NCBI GenBank assembly: GCA_034336665.1 | Contig: CM067592.1 | Location: 48,451,761-48,515,760 of the forward strand | Source: Luscinia megarhynchos | Lineage: Eukaryota; Chordata; Aves; Passeriformes; Turdidae | Reading direction: 5' to 3' | Length of the DNA stretch: 64,000 bases | Shown here: positions 63,501 through 64,000 of the stretch, in pieces | Numbering within the stretch: position 1 is the first letter of the stretch | How the letters are laid out: every line of letters starts with the position of its first letter | The notes under the pieces: model-generated | Told to the model about the DNA's origin: nothing | The model's database searches: none | What the model saw: the letters and a program-made list of their open reading frames with translations, nothing else | Position numbers and translations under genes: made by a program

Positions 63501-63755
63501 TACTATTTTTAAGTTTCTCCGTCCTCTTTCAAATAGATTTTTTTTGCCTTCTAAATGCACTTACAGTATGTAAATGGAGCAGAATCAGAAACTTTAGGAG
63601 GGAGAAAGCTTATTCGTTGTTTTTAAATTAGGTTCTCATGTCTTTCATAGGTATTTTTTTAAGAAAGTCAAGTATGTACATAGAAAATACATGGATAAAA
63701 AAAAGCATTATGCAGCTAAAAGCCACGTGGGAGCCATTTAATCAAAACAGGTGTG
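60544..63755. other. Non-coding, MOB3B intron 2
   Basis: AT-rich DNA without recognised exon or element. No MOB-family sequence appears in the open frames. Confidence 0.55.
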
Positions 63756-63756
63756 G

Positions 63757-64000
63757 ACAGCAGGACCAGGGCAGTGATCCTCTCCTTGTGCTTGGCTCTG
63801 GTGAGGCCCACCTTGCATCCTGTGCCTGGTCTGGGCCCCTCCCTACAAGAAGGACATTGGGGTGCTGGAGCGATTTCAGAGAAGGGCGACAAGGCTGGTG
63901 AAGAGTCTGGAGCATAGGCCTTATGTGGAGGGCTGAGGGAGCTGGGAGTGATAACTCTGGAGAAAAGGAGTCTGAGAGGGGCATTGCTCTCTACAGCCAC
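63757..64000 (+). mobile_element. CR1 LINE fragment running off the right edge
   Basis: GGCTCTGGTGAGGCCCACCT, then GGACATTGGGGTGCTGGAGC, CAGAGAAGGGCGACAAGGCT, GGAGCATAGGCCTTATG and GGGCTGAGGGAGCTGGGAGT are CR1 landmarks in forward order. The element continues past base 64,000. Frames on the minus strand here are shadows of it. Confidence 0.88.

Overview
The window looks like bird nuclear DNA, most likely from a passerine, and from the Z chromosome. The evidence is several CR1 LINE 3' ends, a SINE with a tRNA-Ile-like head and a CR1-like tail (TguSINE1 type), avian endogenous-retrovirus LTRs, and a gene pair that matches human 9p21.2. Z linkage is inferred from that synteny. Most of the 64 kb is non-coding.

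Two protein-coding loci can be supported. The first coding exon of MOB3B (MOB kinase activator 3B) is on the + strand at 54,901-55,318 and ends in a clear splice donor. The later exons lie beyond the right edge. An intact single-exon type I interferon ORF, best called interferon kappa (IFNK), is on the - strand at 23,279-23,833. A CpG-rich island at about 12.65-13.66 kb is the probable MOB3B promoter and non-coding first exon. IFNK would then be nested antisense in the first MOB3B intron, as in human.

Layout: 1-8.3 kb is AT-rich non-coding DNA. A CR1 3' end (8.32-8.86 kb) runs almost directly into a 3.7-kb minisatellite with a 20-bp unit (8.9-12.6 kb), which abuts the CpG island. From 15.7 to 23.6 kb the same ~3.9 kb is present twice, on either side of a 100-N gap. 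The first copy ends at the gap and the second begins at it. The first copy decays into noise over the 3' part of IFNK, so this is almost certainly an unmerged contig overlap and not a gene duplication. From 24 to 38 kb lie IFNK upstream DNA, a minus-strand ERV remnant with LTR and primer-binding site, a solo LTR, the SINE, a long CR1 and a 1.28-kb solo LTR with internal 39-bp repeats. From 38 to 54.9 kb is intron-like DNA with one CR1. After the MOB3B exon comes more intron-like DNA with a CR1 tail, a CpG-rich solo LTR with a perfect 5-bp target duplication, and a CR1 running off the right edge.

No previously undescribed coding system was found. The most notable points are the duplicated segment with a false partial second IFNK, the minisatellite next to the probable MOB3B promoter, and the conserved nesting of an antiviral cytokine gene in a MOB-family gene.
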